Positions 6,795 to 13,699 of a stretch of DNA of 14,216 nucleotides are shown one piece after another. Under the pieces are notes generated by a model, which was not told where the DNA came from, searched no databases, and saw nothing but the letters and a program-made list of their open reading frames with translations. Made by a program: the position numbers and the translations under genes. Location: contig JAHFPK010000045.1 of NCBI GenBank assembly GCA_023266715.1, positions 1 through 14,216 on the forward strand, written 5' to 3'. The DNA comes from Hyphomicrobiales bacterium. GTDB lineage: Bacteria > Pseudomonadota > Alphaproteobacteria > Rhizobiales > Aestuariivirgaceae. How positions within the stretch are numbered: the stretch's first letter is position 1; each line of letters opens with the position of its first letter.

Positions 6795-8053
6795 GCGGCG
6801 ACCTCAAGCCTGCGGTAATCGTCTGAGGCGTCATAGGGGTGGGAATTCAGCCCCACGATAACCGCCCCTTGTTTCACATGAAACTCATGAAACTCGCCCG
6901 GCGCCACGGTGTAGATTTTACCGCGCTGCATTTGGATATTGAATAAGCCGAGTTTCAACAGTGCCTCGCCTTCGCAGAGCACGAACTTTTCGGACTTTTT
7001 CAGATGGTAATGCCCACCGATCACCGTATCCTTTTTGGCAACGATCAGCTTGGCCTCGGGAAACGTTGTAAGGTCGCGGCGCTCGTCACTATGGGTCACC
7101 TGCAGCTTGGCAATCTCGGCATCGACCATGATATTCACCAACTCGGCGAACTTGACCTTTGGCTCAAAGCCCAGAACTTTCCGGCTTTTCGAGGCATCGC
7201 CGCAAAGCAGATCGACTTCGGCAGGGCGGGTCAGGTCAACATCATACTCGACAAACTCTTCCCAATTGTCGATCCCTGCTCTGGCAAAGGCGGCGATGAC
7301 GAATTCCTTGACCGAATGGGTCTCGCCGGTGGCGATCACGAAGTCATCGGCCATCGGATGCTGCATGATCGTGTAAATCCACTCGACATATTCGCGCGCG
7401 TAGCCCCAGTCGCGCTTGGCTTCCAGATTGCCCAGTGTGAGCTTATCGCGGCGCCCGGCGGCGATCTCAGCAACCGCCTTGCAGACTTTCCGGCTCAGGA
7501 AAGCCTCGCCACGGCGCGGACTCTCGTGATTGAACAGGATGCCGCAATAGACCCGCATGCCATAGGCTTCGCGCCAGACCTTGGCGAGATTGTAAGCCGC
7601 GACCTTTGATGCGCCATAGGGCGAGCGCGGATAAAACTTTGTTGCTTCGGTCTGCGGCGTTTCCTGCACCTTGCCAAACATTTCGCTTGAGCATGCCTGA
7701 TAGATTTTTGCGTCAAGGTGCAGCGTCCGGCATGCCTCCATGATGCGAAGCAGGCCGCCAGCATTGATATCCTGCGTCACGTCGGGATGATCGTAGCTGT
7801 CGCGGACCTGGCTCATTCCGGCGAAATTGTAAATCTCGTCGGGCCGCACCGCGTCGATGATGCGAAACAGGCTGCCGCCATCGAGCATGTCGCCGGTGTG
7901 CAGCTTGATGCGGTCTTGGACCGCAGAAAGATTTGACAGGTTCGGCTGCGAAACCCGGCGGACAAGTCCGTGGACCTCATAGCCTTTCGAGATGAGCAGT
8001 TCGGCCATGTAGGAGCCATCTTGCCCGGTGATTCCGGTGATCAATGCGCGCAT
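6791..8053 (-). CDS. gmd: GDP-mannose 4,6-dehydratase fused to a C-terminal cupin domain
   Basis: Residues 1-315 are a GDP-mannose 4,6-dehydratase, which makes GDP-4-keto-6-deoxymannose. Visible are the NADP-binding GITGQDGSYMAELL (7-20), the CSSEMFG segment with catalytic Ser/Glu (121-127), YGASK with Tyr146 and Lys150, NHESPRRGE (175-183), 'KRDWGYAREYVEW' (213-225), GETHSVKEF and RPAEVDLLCGD. Residues about 330-420 form a cupin: GGHYH with His348 and His350, Glu355, then PGEFHEFH (385-392). This resembles sugar-nucleotide ketoisomerase/WxcM-like domains, but which reaction it has is unclear. The usual enzyme ends near 340-370 residues without a cupin. I chose the ATG at 8051-8053 (AAGGGA at 8060-8065), because the motif begins four residues in; the open frame to 8137 adds unrelated residues. 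No reductase or epimerase gene follows to finish a fucose or rhamnose donor. Confidence 0.92.
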   Translation of the reverse strand: MRALITGITGQDGSYMAELLISKGYEVHGLVRRVSQPNLSNLSAVQDRIKLHTGDMLDGGSLFRIIDAVRPDEIYNFAGMSQVRDSYDHPDVTQDINAGGLLRIMEACRTLHLDAKIYQACSSEMFGKVQETPQTEATKFYPRSPYGASKVAAYNLAKVWREAYGMRVYCGILFNHESPRRGEAFLSRKVCKAVAEIAAGRRDKLTLGNLEAKRDWGYAREYVEWIYTIMQHPMADDFVIATGETHSVKEFVIAAFARAGIDNWEEFVEYDVDLTRPAEVDLLCGDASKSRKVLGFEPKVKFAELVNIMVDAEIAKLQVTHSDERRDLTTFPEAKLIVAKKDTVIGGHYHLKKSEKFVLCEGEALLKLGLFNIQMQRGKIYTVAPGEFHEFHVKQGAVIVGLNSHPYDASDDYRRLEVAA

Positions 8054-8147
8054 TTCATTTCCCTTGATGATCCCTGAAAATGGCGTGTGCAGCGGCCGGC
8101 AGGGAATACCGGCTTTCAGTAGCGAACCTAGCTGCACACTTCTGTTT
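8054..8147 (-). promoter_or_regulatory. 94-base non-coding leader with nested inverted repeats before the glycosylation cassette
   Basis: No gene is needed here: the dehydratase starts at 8053 and the preceding gene stops at 8148. A perfect 9-base inverted repeat (GTGTGCAGC on one arm at 8085-8093, its complement at 8131-8139) encloses a second, 5-base stem (8095-8099 with 8109-8113). The outer loop is 37 bases. On the minus strand it is not followed by a strong U run (only a short ATTTTC), so it is not a typical terminator in that direction. On the plus strand the outer arm is followed by TTCTGTTTTTA. It could be an RNA processing or stability element, a weak or bidirectional terminator, or a mark of the insertion junction. 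Its function is unknown. Confidence 0.55.
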
Positions 8148-8594
8148 TTAAGCCTCGACGAGGGTGTTCACGCCCGCCTTGGAAACGGAGTTCGGCGACT
8201 CGGTGAAGTTGTAGAGTGCGCCCCAGGCCGAGATGAGCTGGGTGGTGCGCGGGCTGACCTGGACGCGGATGTAACGCCGCTTGCCGGTCAGATCGAGGTT
8301 GAAGTGGGTCAAATATGCCGCCGACGTGTCGGCATTTGGCGCGGTATAATCCGTGCCCGCGACCGTCCCGGAAATGTCCGCGAAGTTCGAAGCGTCCGTA
8401 GTATTGCTGTGCTGCAACTTGAGCGTCTGGAACTTATTGGACACCACATCTGCGGTGCCCGCATGGATCGTCAGCGACAAATGGCGCGCTTTGTTGCCGG
8501 ACGGGTTCGTGTCGATATTGATGGCCGTCGCGGTGGCCGCTGCGGTCACCGAGGCATGAAGAATGGCCAGAAAAGGCTTGGGTTGGGGTTTCAT
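8148..8594 (-). CDS. Capsid accessory / decoration-like protein
   Basis: This 148-residue protein follows the major capsid gene, the usual place for a capsid decoration protein. It starts MKPQPKPFLAILHASVTAAA, continues with a strand-rich centre (ARHLSLTIHAGTADVVSNKF, LQHSNTTDASNFADISGTV), then 'FNLDLTGKRRYIRVQVSP' and 'LISAWGALYNFTESPNS'. Small beta-sandwich proteins of this kind recur after capsid genes in phages and are usually listed as hypothetical. The ATG at 8592-8594 has a strong AGGAG ribosome binding site 7 bases away. The frame is open to 8642, but an earlier start would read through the terminator hairpin. The decoration role is inferred from build and position. Confidence 0.72.
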   Translation of the reverse strand: MKPQPKPFLAILHASVTAAATATAINIDTNPSGNKARHLSLTIHAGTADVVSNKFQTLKLQHSNTTDASNFADISGTVAGTDYTAPNADTSAAYLTHFNLDLTGKRRYIRVQVSPRTTQLISAWGALYNFTESPNSVSKAGVNTLVEA

Positions 8595-8617
8595 TCTGAT
8601 CTCCTGAAATTTTGCAG

Positions 8618-8647
8618 AAAAAAGGGGCCTGCAAAGTCGCAAGCCCC
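8618..8647 (-). terminator. Intrinsic terminator (or attenuator) after the major capsid gene
   Basis: On the minus strand, 14 bases after the capsid stop codon, there is a 9-base-pair stem (GGGGCTTGC at 8639-8647 with GCAGGCCCC at 8624-8632, one G-U pair), a 6-base loop (GACTTT), and then six U residues (8618-8623). The stem is GC-rich and the U run adjoins it, as in Rho-independent terminators. The next gene's ribosome binding site lies 11 bases after the U run, so readthrough must feed the genes downstream unless another promoter exists. It is likely to raise capsid mRNA relative to the cassette and the connector and tail genes. Confidence 0.85.
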
Positions 8648-8661
8648 GTCAATGCCGTGGA

Positions 8662-9981
8662 TTATTCGGCCATCAGGGCGACGACCGGGCCCGCCTGGGT
8701 GGTCGTGCCGGTGCCGTGGACCGCAATGTCGAAGCGCTCGGTCGCCTTGATGGCGATCTGATCCTCGGCGAACTTGTATTCAGTCGAGCGCGCCACGGTC
8801 ATGCCGCGCCGGTCGCCGAAGGTTGCCGCCAGGCCGATGTCGCCGAACAGCATGACTGCGGTGTCGGAAAGATCGGTCTGGGCTGTGGGCATCGACGGCG
8901 TGATCATCACCTGGAAGCCCATGTAGCGATAGACATAGGTTCCGGTCACATCATCCTTGGTGAGGCCGCCAGCGGCCTGGATGAGCCGCTGGAAGGTCAA
9001 CGCCCACGCAACCTGGCTGCAATACCAGCGTGGATTTCCGCGGACATAGACATATTGCGGCAGCGCAGCCATGACCTTGTTGAGATCGGCTGCATCATAT
9101 TCGGCGAAGGTGTCATGGCCGGATGCGGCGTCAACCGAACCCGCCAACGAACCAACGCCCGTGGTGAACTTTGTCAGGATGCCGGTAATGCCATTATAGC
9201 TGGCCGAACCGTCTCCGATGAAGCCCGCCGTGTCTTCCGCAACCGCGAAGGCATAGGCAATTTCACCGACGAGAAGGTCGCCGAGATTGATTGCCGCGTC
9301 TTCGTCCAATTCGGAAGAGAGCAGCGTCAGAACGCCCCACTTGGAGGAGGTCAAGCGGACCTGATCCCAAGCGGTCTGCGATGCCGTGATCGCTACTGCT
9401 TCACCGACAGGATAGGCAGTCAGGCCAGAGACGCGGCGCGGCACAGTCATCGTGTCACGGCCCATCGGCATGACCTGGCAAAGCTGGCGGAAGATGCCAT
9501 AGCCGTCACGCAGATCGATGATGTCCATCGAGAATTCTTCCGGCACGAAATAACCGCCGGCGGAATTCACGCCTTCCGAATGCGCTTTTTCGAGAACGAT
9601 GCCGTTTTCGCGGCACCATTTTTCGGCCTTGATATTGCCGAAAATCGATGCCTGGCAGAATTTGCCGAAGCGCAGGGCCCGGAGTTCGGCATTTTCGCCC
9701 TTGAAGTTCTTCAAGCGCGAGCTGCGAACCGATCCTGGTGGCAGAATGATGCCGGATTTGACAGGCAGCACTGGCGCCGCAGTGGCGGCGACAAGTTTGT
9801 TGGTCTCTTCAGCCCGAACGATCTTCGCGTCAAAGCTCGCCACATCCTTCTTGAGGTCGGCATAAGCAGTTTCGTCGGCAGCGTCGTCAACATAGGCGTC
9901 GGCATTCATTTTCGCCACGAGTGCCGCCATTTTGTCAATGACGAGCGCCCGCTTGGCGCGGAGTTCAGCAATCTTGTCCAT
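8662..9981 (-). CDS. HK97-type major capsid protein with N-terminal scaffolding (delta) domain
   Basis: This 439-residue protein is an HK97-fold major capsid protein. Residues 1-65 are a charged, helical delta domain (MDKIAELRAKRALVIDKMAA, then LKKDVASFDAKIVRAEETNK) that should act as an internal scaffold and be cut by the upstream protease. The fold is shown by EGVNSAGGYFVPEEF (136-150), DLRDGYGIFRQL, 'MTVPRRVSGLTAYPVGEA', ELDEDAAINLGDLL and 'FIGDGSASYNGITGIL' (254-269). The ATG at 9979-9981 was chosen over a TTG at 10056, because the delta domain begins here. Its ribosome binding site (CAGAGA) is moderate. It lies in the middle of a 71-base leader and a terminator, unlike the tightly overlapping genes around it. 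The cleavage site cannot be placed by eye. Confidence 0.95.
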   Translation of the reverse strand: MDKIAELRAKRALVIDKMAALVAKMNADAYVDDAADETAYADLKKDVASFDAKIVRAEETNKLVAATAAPVLPVKSGIILPPGSVRSSRLKNFKGENAELRALRFGKFCQASIFGNIKAEKWCRENGIVLEKAHSEGVNSAGGYFVPEEFSMDIIDLRDGYGIFRQLCQVMPMGRDTMTVPRRVSGLTAYPVGEAVAITASQTAWDQVRLTSSKWGVLTLLSSELDEDAAINLGDLLVGEIAYAFAVAEDTAGFIGDGSASYNGITGILTKFTTGVGSLAGSVDAASGHDTFAEYDAADLNKVMAALPQYVYVRGNPRWYCSQVAWALTFQRLIQAAGGLTKDDVTGTYVYRYMGFQVMITPSMPTAQTDLSDTAVMLFGDIGLAATFGDRRGMTVARSTEYKFAEDQIAIKATERFDIAVHGTGTTTQAGPVVALMAE

Positions 9982-10052
9982 TTGGTTTCTCTGAAATTGC
10001 GGGCGGCACGATGCCTGCCCAAGTCTCCCGGCATCAGCCGGGGAAAATCCGC
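9982..10052 (-). promoter_or_regulatory. Structured leader of the major capsid gene with two hairpins
   Basis: This stretch between the protease stop and the capsid start holds two hairpins on the minus strand. The first (10027-10042) has a perfect 6-base-pair stem, CCCGGC with GCCGGG, and a TGAT loop. The second (10001-10020) pairs GGGC-GGCA with TGCC-GCCC around a 3-base loop, with a single bulged A. Neither is followed by a U run, so they are not terminators on this strand. They may protect the 5' end of a processed capsid transcript or affect access to the ribosome binding site at about 9988-9992. Function is inferred. Confidence 0.6.
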
Positions 10053-10826
10053 TCAATAACTTTTGAAGCGGACAAGCTCCAATTCGCGGGTGCGGCGGTC
10101 TCGCGCGGACTTGATCCGCTGCGCCGTGGCCGCCCGCTCAATGCGTTCGATTCTTTCCTTCGAAACAATGGCCATGCCGCATTTGGCGGCCAGCTTGTCG
10201 AGGATGGTGGTCAGTTTTTCGCCTTCGGACGCCTTGATGATCTGCTCAACATAGGCGTCGATCATGGGCCCGACGTCGATTCCGGCCGAGCGCGCTTCGA
10301 TCAAGGCCTCGGGATTGGCCGGGACGCTGACAATTGAGAACTCCAGAAGCTCCTGCTCCATGAAATCGATGCCGAAGCGGCGCTGCGGATCGTCGGTGAA
10401 GGCATATTTCAGAGGCTGAAACCCGACCGAAGTGGCATTCAGGAACTTGCCCTTGAGCATGTCGAATATGGTGTCATTGAAACGCGCCATGCCCAGCGGC
10501 GTGAACTCGGTTTCGGCTTTCAGCTTCTTGTCTTCGACCCAGACCTTGCTGGCCCGCGCCACCGGCAGAGATTCCGCGTCATGGCCCCAAAGGACGACCG
10601 GGTTCTTGCGGTAATTGTCCAGTTTCCAGCCATCGACGGCGATTGTGTCGCCCATCCGGTCCACCGATGCGGTGCTGATTGTGAATATCAGCGAGCGGTC
10701 ATCCTTGCCTGCCTTGATCTCGGTGTCGAATGAATGCGTGATTCCGGTCTCGGCCAGCGGCTCGGTTGCATCCTTCGCTGCCTCATGGAAGCGCTCGATG
10801 GACAGCATGGCGGGTTTTTTAGGCAT
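10053..10826 (-). CDS. HK97-type prohead protease (U35 family)
   Basis: The 257-residue protein would cleave the delta domain of the capsid protein during prohead maturation. Signature residues fit peptidase family U35: VVLWGHDAESLPVARAS with His82, then FLNATSVGFQPLK with Ser133 as nucleophile, then ELLEFSIVSVPANPEAL with Glu162. Residues 190-257 form a highly charged helical tail (IERIERAATAQRIKSARDRR) beyond the core, possibly for binding in the prohead. I chose the ATG at 10824-10826, with GGAG at 10834-10837 at 7 bases, over a TTG directly before it. The start overlaps the end of the portal gene by 8 bases. Its stop is 71 bases ahead of the capsid gene. Confidence 0.94.
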   Translation of the reverse strand: MPKKPAMLSIERFHEAAKDATEPLAETGITHSFDTEIKAGKDDRSLIFTISTASVDRMGDTIAVDGWKLDNYRKNPVVLWGHDAESLPVARASKVWVEDKKLKAETEFTPLGMARFNDTIFDMLKGKFLNATSVGFQPLKYAFTDDPQRRFGIDFMEQELLEFSIVSVPANPEALIEARSAGIDVGPMIDAYVEQIIKASEGEKLTTILDKLAAKCGMAIVSKERIERIERAATAQRIKSARDRRTRELELVRFKSY

Positions 10827-12072
10827 CAACTTTCTCCTTCAGCCGCTTGGGCTTCGCGGGTGGCGGGGTTGCTGGCTGCTGCGGCGTGTCGATGGGCTGC
10901 AAGTTCATGGGCCGGTAATACTTGTCGCCATCCTCGATGCGGTTCATATTCTCGCGGTCGCGGATATCGTTTTCGGACAGCCAGCCATTGGTAAAGCCTA
11001 CCGCGTATGCATTGTACCGGGCGGAAATGTCGCCCTTGAGCAGCGCATCAGGCAGGAATTCGAAATAATATTGAGCCTGTTCCGATTCCAGCAGCAGGTC
11101 GCGGAACAGCGCCTGGCACCAGCGCTCGAAGATCGACATCAGGCAGCCTTCGACGTACTCCAGGCCCTGGTGCTCAATGTTGTTATTGGTGGCGCGCTCC
11201 AAATCCTGCACCCGATGCGGCGGCATGCGGTAAATCCGGTAGATTTCGGCGTTCTGCCACTTGCGCTCTTCGACGAACTGGGCATCGACATTGTTCATTC
11301 CGATCTGTTTCCAGTCGAAACCGCCGTCGAAAATGGCGAGATTGTGGGCGTTCTCCGGGCCCTGGAAGCGCTCTTTCCAGTCGGCGCGCAGCTTGTCGGC
11401 CGCTTCCTTGCCGATTGCGGTGGGCACCACCAGCGCGCCGTTGGGCTGGGCGGAGTTACCGAAGAAGGCGGCGCCATATTTTTCGGCGGCAATCGCATGG
11501 CCAATGGTTTCGCGCTGCCAGGCGATGGGCGACATGCCGCAGATGCCATCGAGCGAGTTGCCGCGGACATGCAGCATGTCTTCGGACGGCACCGTGAACT
11601 GCTCGCCGCCGACGGTCACGCGATAGAACAGGTCGCGGCCATCCTTGGTGCGCAGGATGTCAACGTCCTTGGACGGAATGGGCCAGAGCTCAGCAACCGC
11701 GCCACGGCCGTCGCGGATGATCAGCGCATAGCCATTGCCTTCAAGATCGACCTGCATTTGCAGCATCTGCTTGAATTCAAACGCAGTGTTGCGGCGGTTC
11801 GGCCGGTCATGCAGCAGGCGATAGAGCGGATGATCGATGGCGCGTTCCTTGCTTCCGTCCTTCCGCCGGCGATACATGATGAGCGGCAACTTGGCGGTGT
11901 CTTCGGAGCGCACCGTAACGCAGGCCCAGACCGCCGAAAGCCCCATGGCGGACTTGGTGGTGACCTTGATGCCGGCCACCGTCTTGATGCCGTCGAGCAG
12001 GTCGAGCCAGAAGCGGCTTTGCGAATTTGTCTCCTTGCGCCAGGGCGCGGTGAGACGCTGCCAAACGCCCAT
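10819..12072 (-). CDS. Phage portal protein (HK97-like)
   Basis: The 417-residue protein forms the dodecameric portal ring through which DNA enters and leaves the head. Family features are 'MGLSAVWACVTVRSEDTAKL' near residue 43, 'DHPLYRLLHDRPNRRNTAFE', 'GNGYALIIRDGRG', 'SEDMLHVRGNSLDGICGMSP' and 'AAEKYGAAFFGNSAQPNGAL', a PPHRVQDLERAT segment, and 'NGWLSENDIRDRENMNRIED' near the end. The C-terminus (PQQPATPPPAKPKRLKEKVD) is proline- and lysine-rich. I chose the ATG at 12070-12072; a TTG 9 bases upstream is possible and would overlap the terminase stop. Neither has a strong ribosome binding site, so coupling to the terminase gene is likely. The length is typical of the family. Confidence 0.95.
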   Translation of the reverse strand: MGVWQRLTAPWRKETNSQSRFWLDLLDGIKTVAGIKVTTKSAMGLSAVWACVTVRSEDTAKLPLIMYRRRKDGSKERAIDHPLYRLLHDRPNRRNTAFEFKQMLQMQVDLEGNGYALIIRDGRGAVAELWPIPSKDVDILRTKDGRDLFYRVTVGGEQFTVPSEDMLHVRGNSLDGICGMSPIAWQRETIGHAIAAEKYGAAFFGNSAQPNGALVVPTAIGKEAADKLRADWKERFQGPENAHNLAIFDGGFDWKQIGMNNVDAQFVEERKWQNAEIYRIYRMPPHRVQDLERATNNNIEHQGLEYVEGCLMSIFERWCQALFRDLLLESEQAQYYFEFLPDALLKGDISARYNAYAVGFTNGWLSENDIRDRENMNRIEDGDKYYRPMNLQPIDTPQQPATPPPAKPKRLKEKVDA

Positions 12073-12073
12073 C

Positions 12074-13699
12074 TCAGGCAAAGCCCCCGCGCGCGAGGAT
12101 TTGGGCTTCGGTGATATGTTCCGGCGGTGGCGGCATCATGTTGGCGCCCGACACCCCGGCCGCCATGGCCAGCGCCACCATTCCATCGATCCGGCCATGC
12201 GATTTGAATTTTGACAATTTGCGGTTCCCTGCTGGGTCTGATTGGATTGTCGCGTTCGCCGCGCACATGGTCAGAACGGGATGGCCGTCATGTACCAATT
12301 GTTCATTGAGCAAGAGGCTTTCCAGCGTTCGGAGTGCTGGCGACATGGACTGGAAGCCCTGGCCGAATTCCTCAAATATCGCGTCATCTCCCTCAATTTC
12401 CTCGTCGCGGAACCCAGCGCGCTGCAACCACGGTTTCAAATGCCGGAAGTTCCAGCGGTCAAAAGCGATTTTCTTGAGGATCAATTTTTCATGAAGGTCG
12501 AAGAGGTGAGCGGCAACGAACTCATATTCCACCGATTTGCCCGGTGTCGTAGCGAGAAAATCCTGCTTGGCCCACATATCATAGGGCACACGGTCACGCC
12601 TCGACTTCTCGGCGAGGCCATGCTCGGGAAGCCAGAAGGTCGGCTTGACGTTCCATTTGCCGCCGATGTTGGCGAGCAGCACAAGAGCGGTGAGGTCGCT
12701 TGTTTCAGAGAGATCGAGACCGGCGAATACGTCAAGACCTTCGAAATCCTTGGCCACTTCGCCGCGGCAGGAATTCCAGATTTGCTTCGAGACGAAAGGC
12801 GAGTTGACATCTACCCGCTGGTTAAGCGTGTAGTTTCGATAAAGCGATTCCTGTGATGGCAAGGCCTTGGCATTTTGTGCCTGGGCCCGGACTTCCTGGG
12901 CATTGAGGAAATCACCGAAGGCCGGGTTGGCCTGCTTTATCGCTTCATCCGAAAAAGGATCGAGGGATTCATCGGCGGTATAGAGGCTCAATACCACGCG
13001 CGGATCGCGGCCAGTTTTCGCGTCGTCAATCAGGATCGAAAGCAGGTCACCATCTGTCGGCGCTTGCGTCGAGATGATGATCGACATTGGGTGGTCATGG
13101 GCACCCATCGCGTTTTCGATGGCGTTGTAGAGTTCCGACACCGGGCCTTTGACTTGGCCGAGCTCGTCGTGAACCGCGAAGATTGGCGACTGGCCGTGAG
13201 CGGTTGAGGCTTCGGCAGAAAGCGCTTTGTAAAGCGTTCCAAGGTCGGGGCAGAGAATTTCCTTGATGGTGTCCCGGACGATCAGGACCGGATCAAGCGT
13301 CGGCGACAGGCGAACGATCTTTGCCGCCAGCTTGAACAGGACTGCCGCCTGGTCCTTCGACTGAGCCGTGCTTGGAAGCTGCGTATTCGGCACCGCTTCC
13401 GGCCCACAAAGGTGGAGCAGAAGCAGGAACGCAGCGAGCGAGGTCTTGGCGTTTTTCTTGGCGAATGAGATAATCGCGGTCCGCGTCCCATGCGGGTTAT
13501 CGTAAATCTTCCTGATGTCGTCTTGCTGCCACGGTCTCAACCTGACTTTCTTGCCGACGTCCTTGCCTTCCGGGATGCGGCAATGGTCTTGGATCCATTC
13601 GATATTGCGGGCCGAGCGCCAGTCTTTAGCCTGCTTCGGTGACTTTCGCTTCCCACGGCTTGTTAACTTTTTTGCCATCGAGTTTGATTTTTTTGTCAT
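12074..13699 (-). CDS. Phage terminase large subunit (ATPase and nuclease)
   Basis: The 541-residue protein is the DNA packaging motor. Its N-terminal ATPase has a Walker-A-like FAKKNAKTS (79-87), in which Ala replaces the usual Gly before Lys, a Walker B IFAVHDEL with Asp178-Glu179, and a coupling segment IIISTQAP (207-214). The C-terminal nuclease has candidate metal ligands in FAGLDLSETSDLTALV (Asp329), IAFDRW (Asp414) and HGRIDGMVAL (Asp505). Length and motif order fit HK97-type Terminase_1. The start at 13697-13699 overlaps the small subunit gene by 74 bases; a second ATG at 13676-13678 would shorten that to 53. Neither has a clear ribosome binding site, so the exact start is uncertain. 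The first 25 residues are very basic. Confidence 0.95.
   Translation of the reverse strand: MTKKSNSMAKKLTSRGKRKSPKQAKDWRSARNIEWIQDHCRIPEGKDVGKKVRLRPWQQDDIRKIYDNPHGTRTAIISFAKKNAKTSLAAFLLLLHLCGPEAVPNTQLPSTAQSKDQAAVLFKLAAKIVRLSPTLDPVLIVRDTIKEILCPDLGTLYKALSAEASTAHGQSPIFAVHDELGQVKGPVSELYNAIENAMGAHDHPMSIIISTQAPTDGDLLSILIDDAKTGRDPRVVLSLYTADESLDPFSDEAIKQANPAFGDFLNAQEVRAQAQNAKALPSQESLYRNYTLNQRVDVNSPFVSKQIWNSCRGEVAKDFEGLDVFAGLDLSETSDLTALVLLANIGGKWNVKPTFWLPEHGLAEKSRRDRVPYDMWAKQDFLATTPGKSVEYEFVAAHLFDLHEKLILKKIAFDRWNFRHLKPWLQRAGFRDEEIEGDDAIFEEFGQGFQSMSPALRTLESLLLNEQLVHDGHPVLTMCAANATIQSDPAGNRKLSKFKSHGRIDGMVALAMAAGVSGANMMPPPPEHITEAQILARGGFA

Noticed and set aside
4033..8053. The cassette as an anti-phage defence island.
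   Set aside because: The genes encode sugar-nucleotide and transfer enzymes and structural-type proteins, with no nuclease, toxin, NTPase or sensor domain typical of defence systems.
8054..8137. An N-terminal extension of the dehydratase by 28 residues.
   Set aside because: The enzyme family begins a few residues before GITGQDG, a good ribosome binding site precedes the ATG at 8053, and the extension would encode the inverted repeat region.
10027..10042. A hairpin after the protease gene considered as a terminator.
   Set aside because: There is no U run after it on the minus strand, and it lies directly upstream of the capsid gene, which needs the transcript.
8716..10059. A 447-residue plus-strand frame opposite the major capsid gene.
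   Set aside because: It is antisense to a clear HK97-type capsid gene and has no recognisable motif or ribosome binding site.
10615..12114. A 499-residue open frame on the plus strand over the portal and protease genes.
   Set aside because: It is fully antisense to two confidently identified genes. Its translation shows no domain, and long antisense frames are common opposite GC-rich coding sequence.
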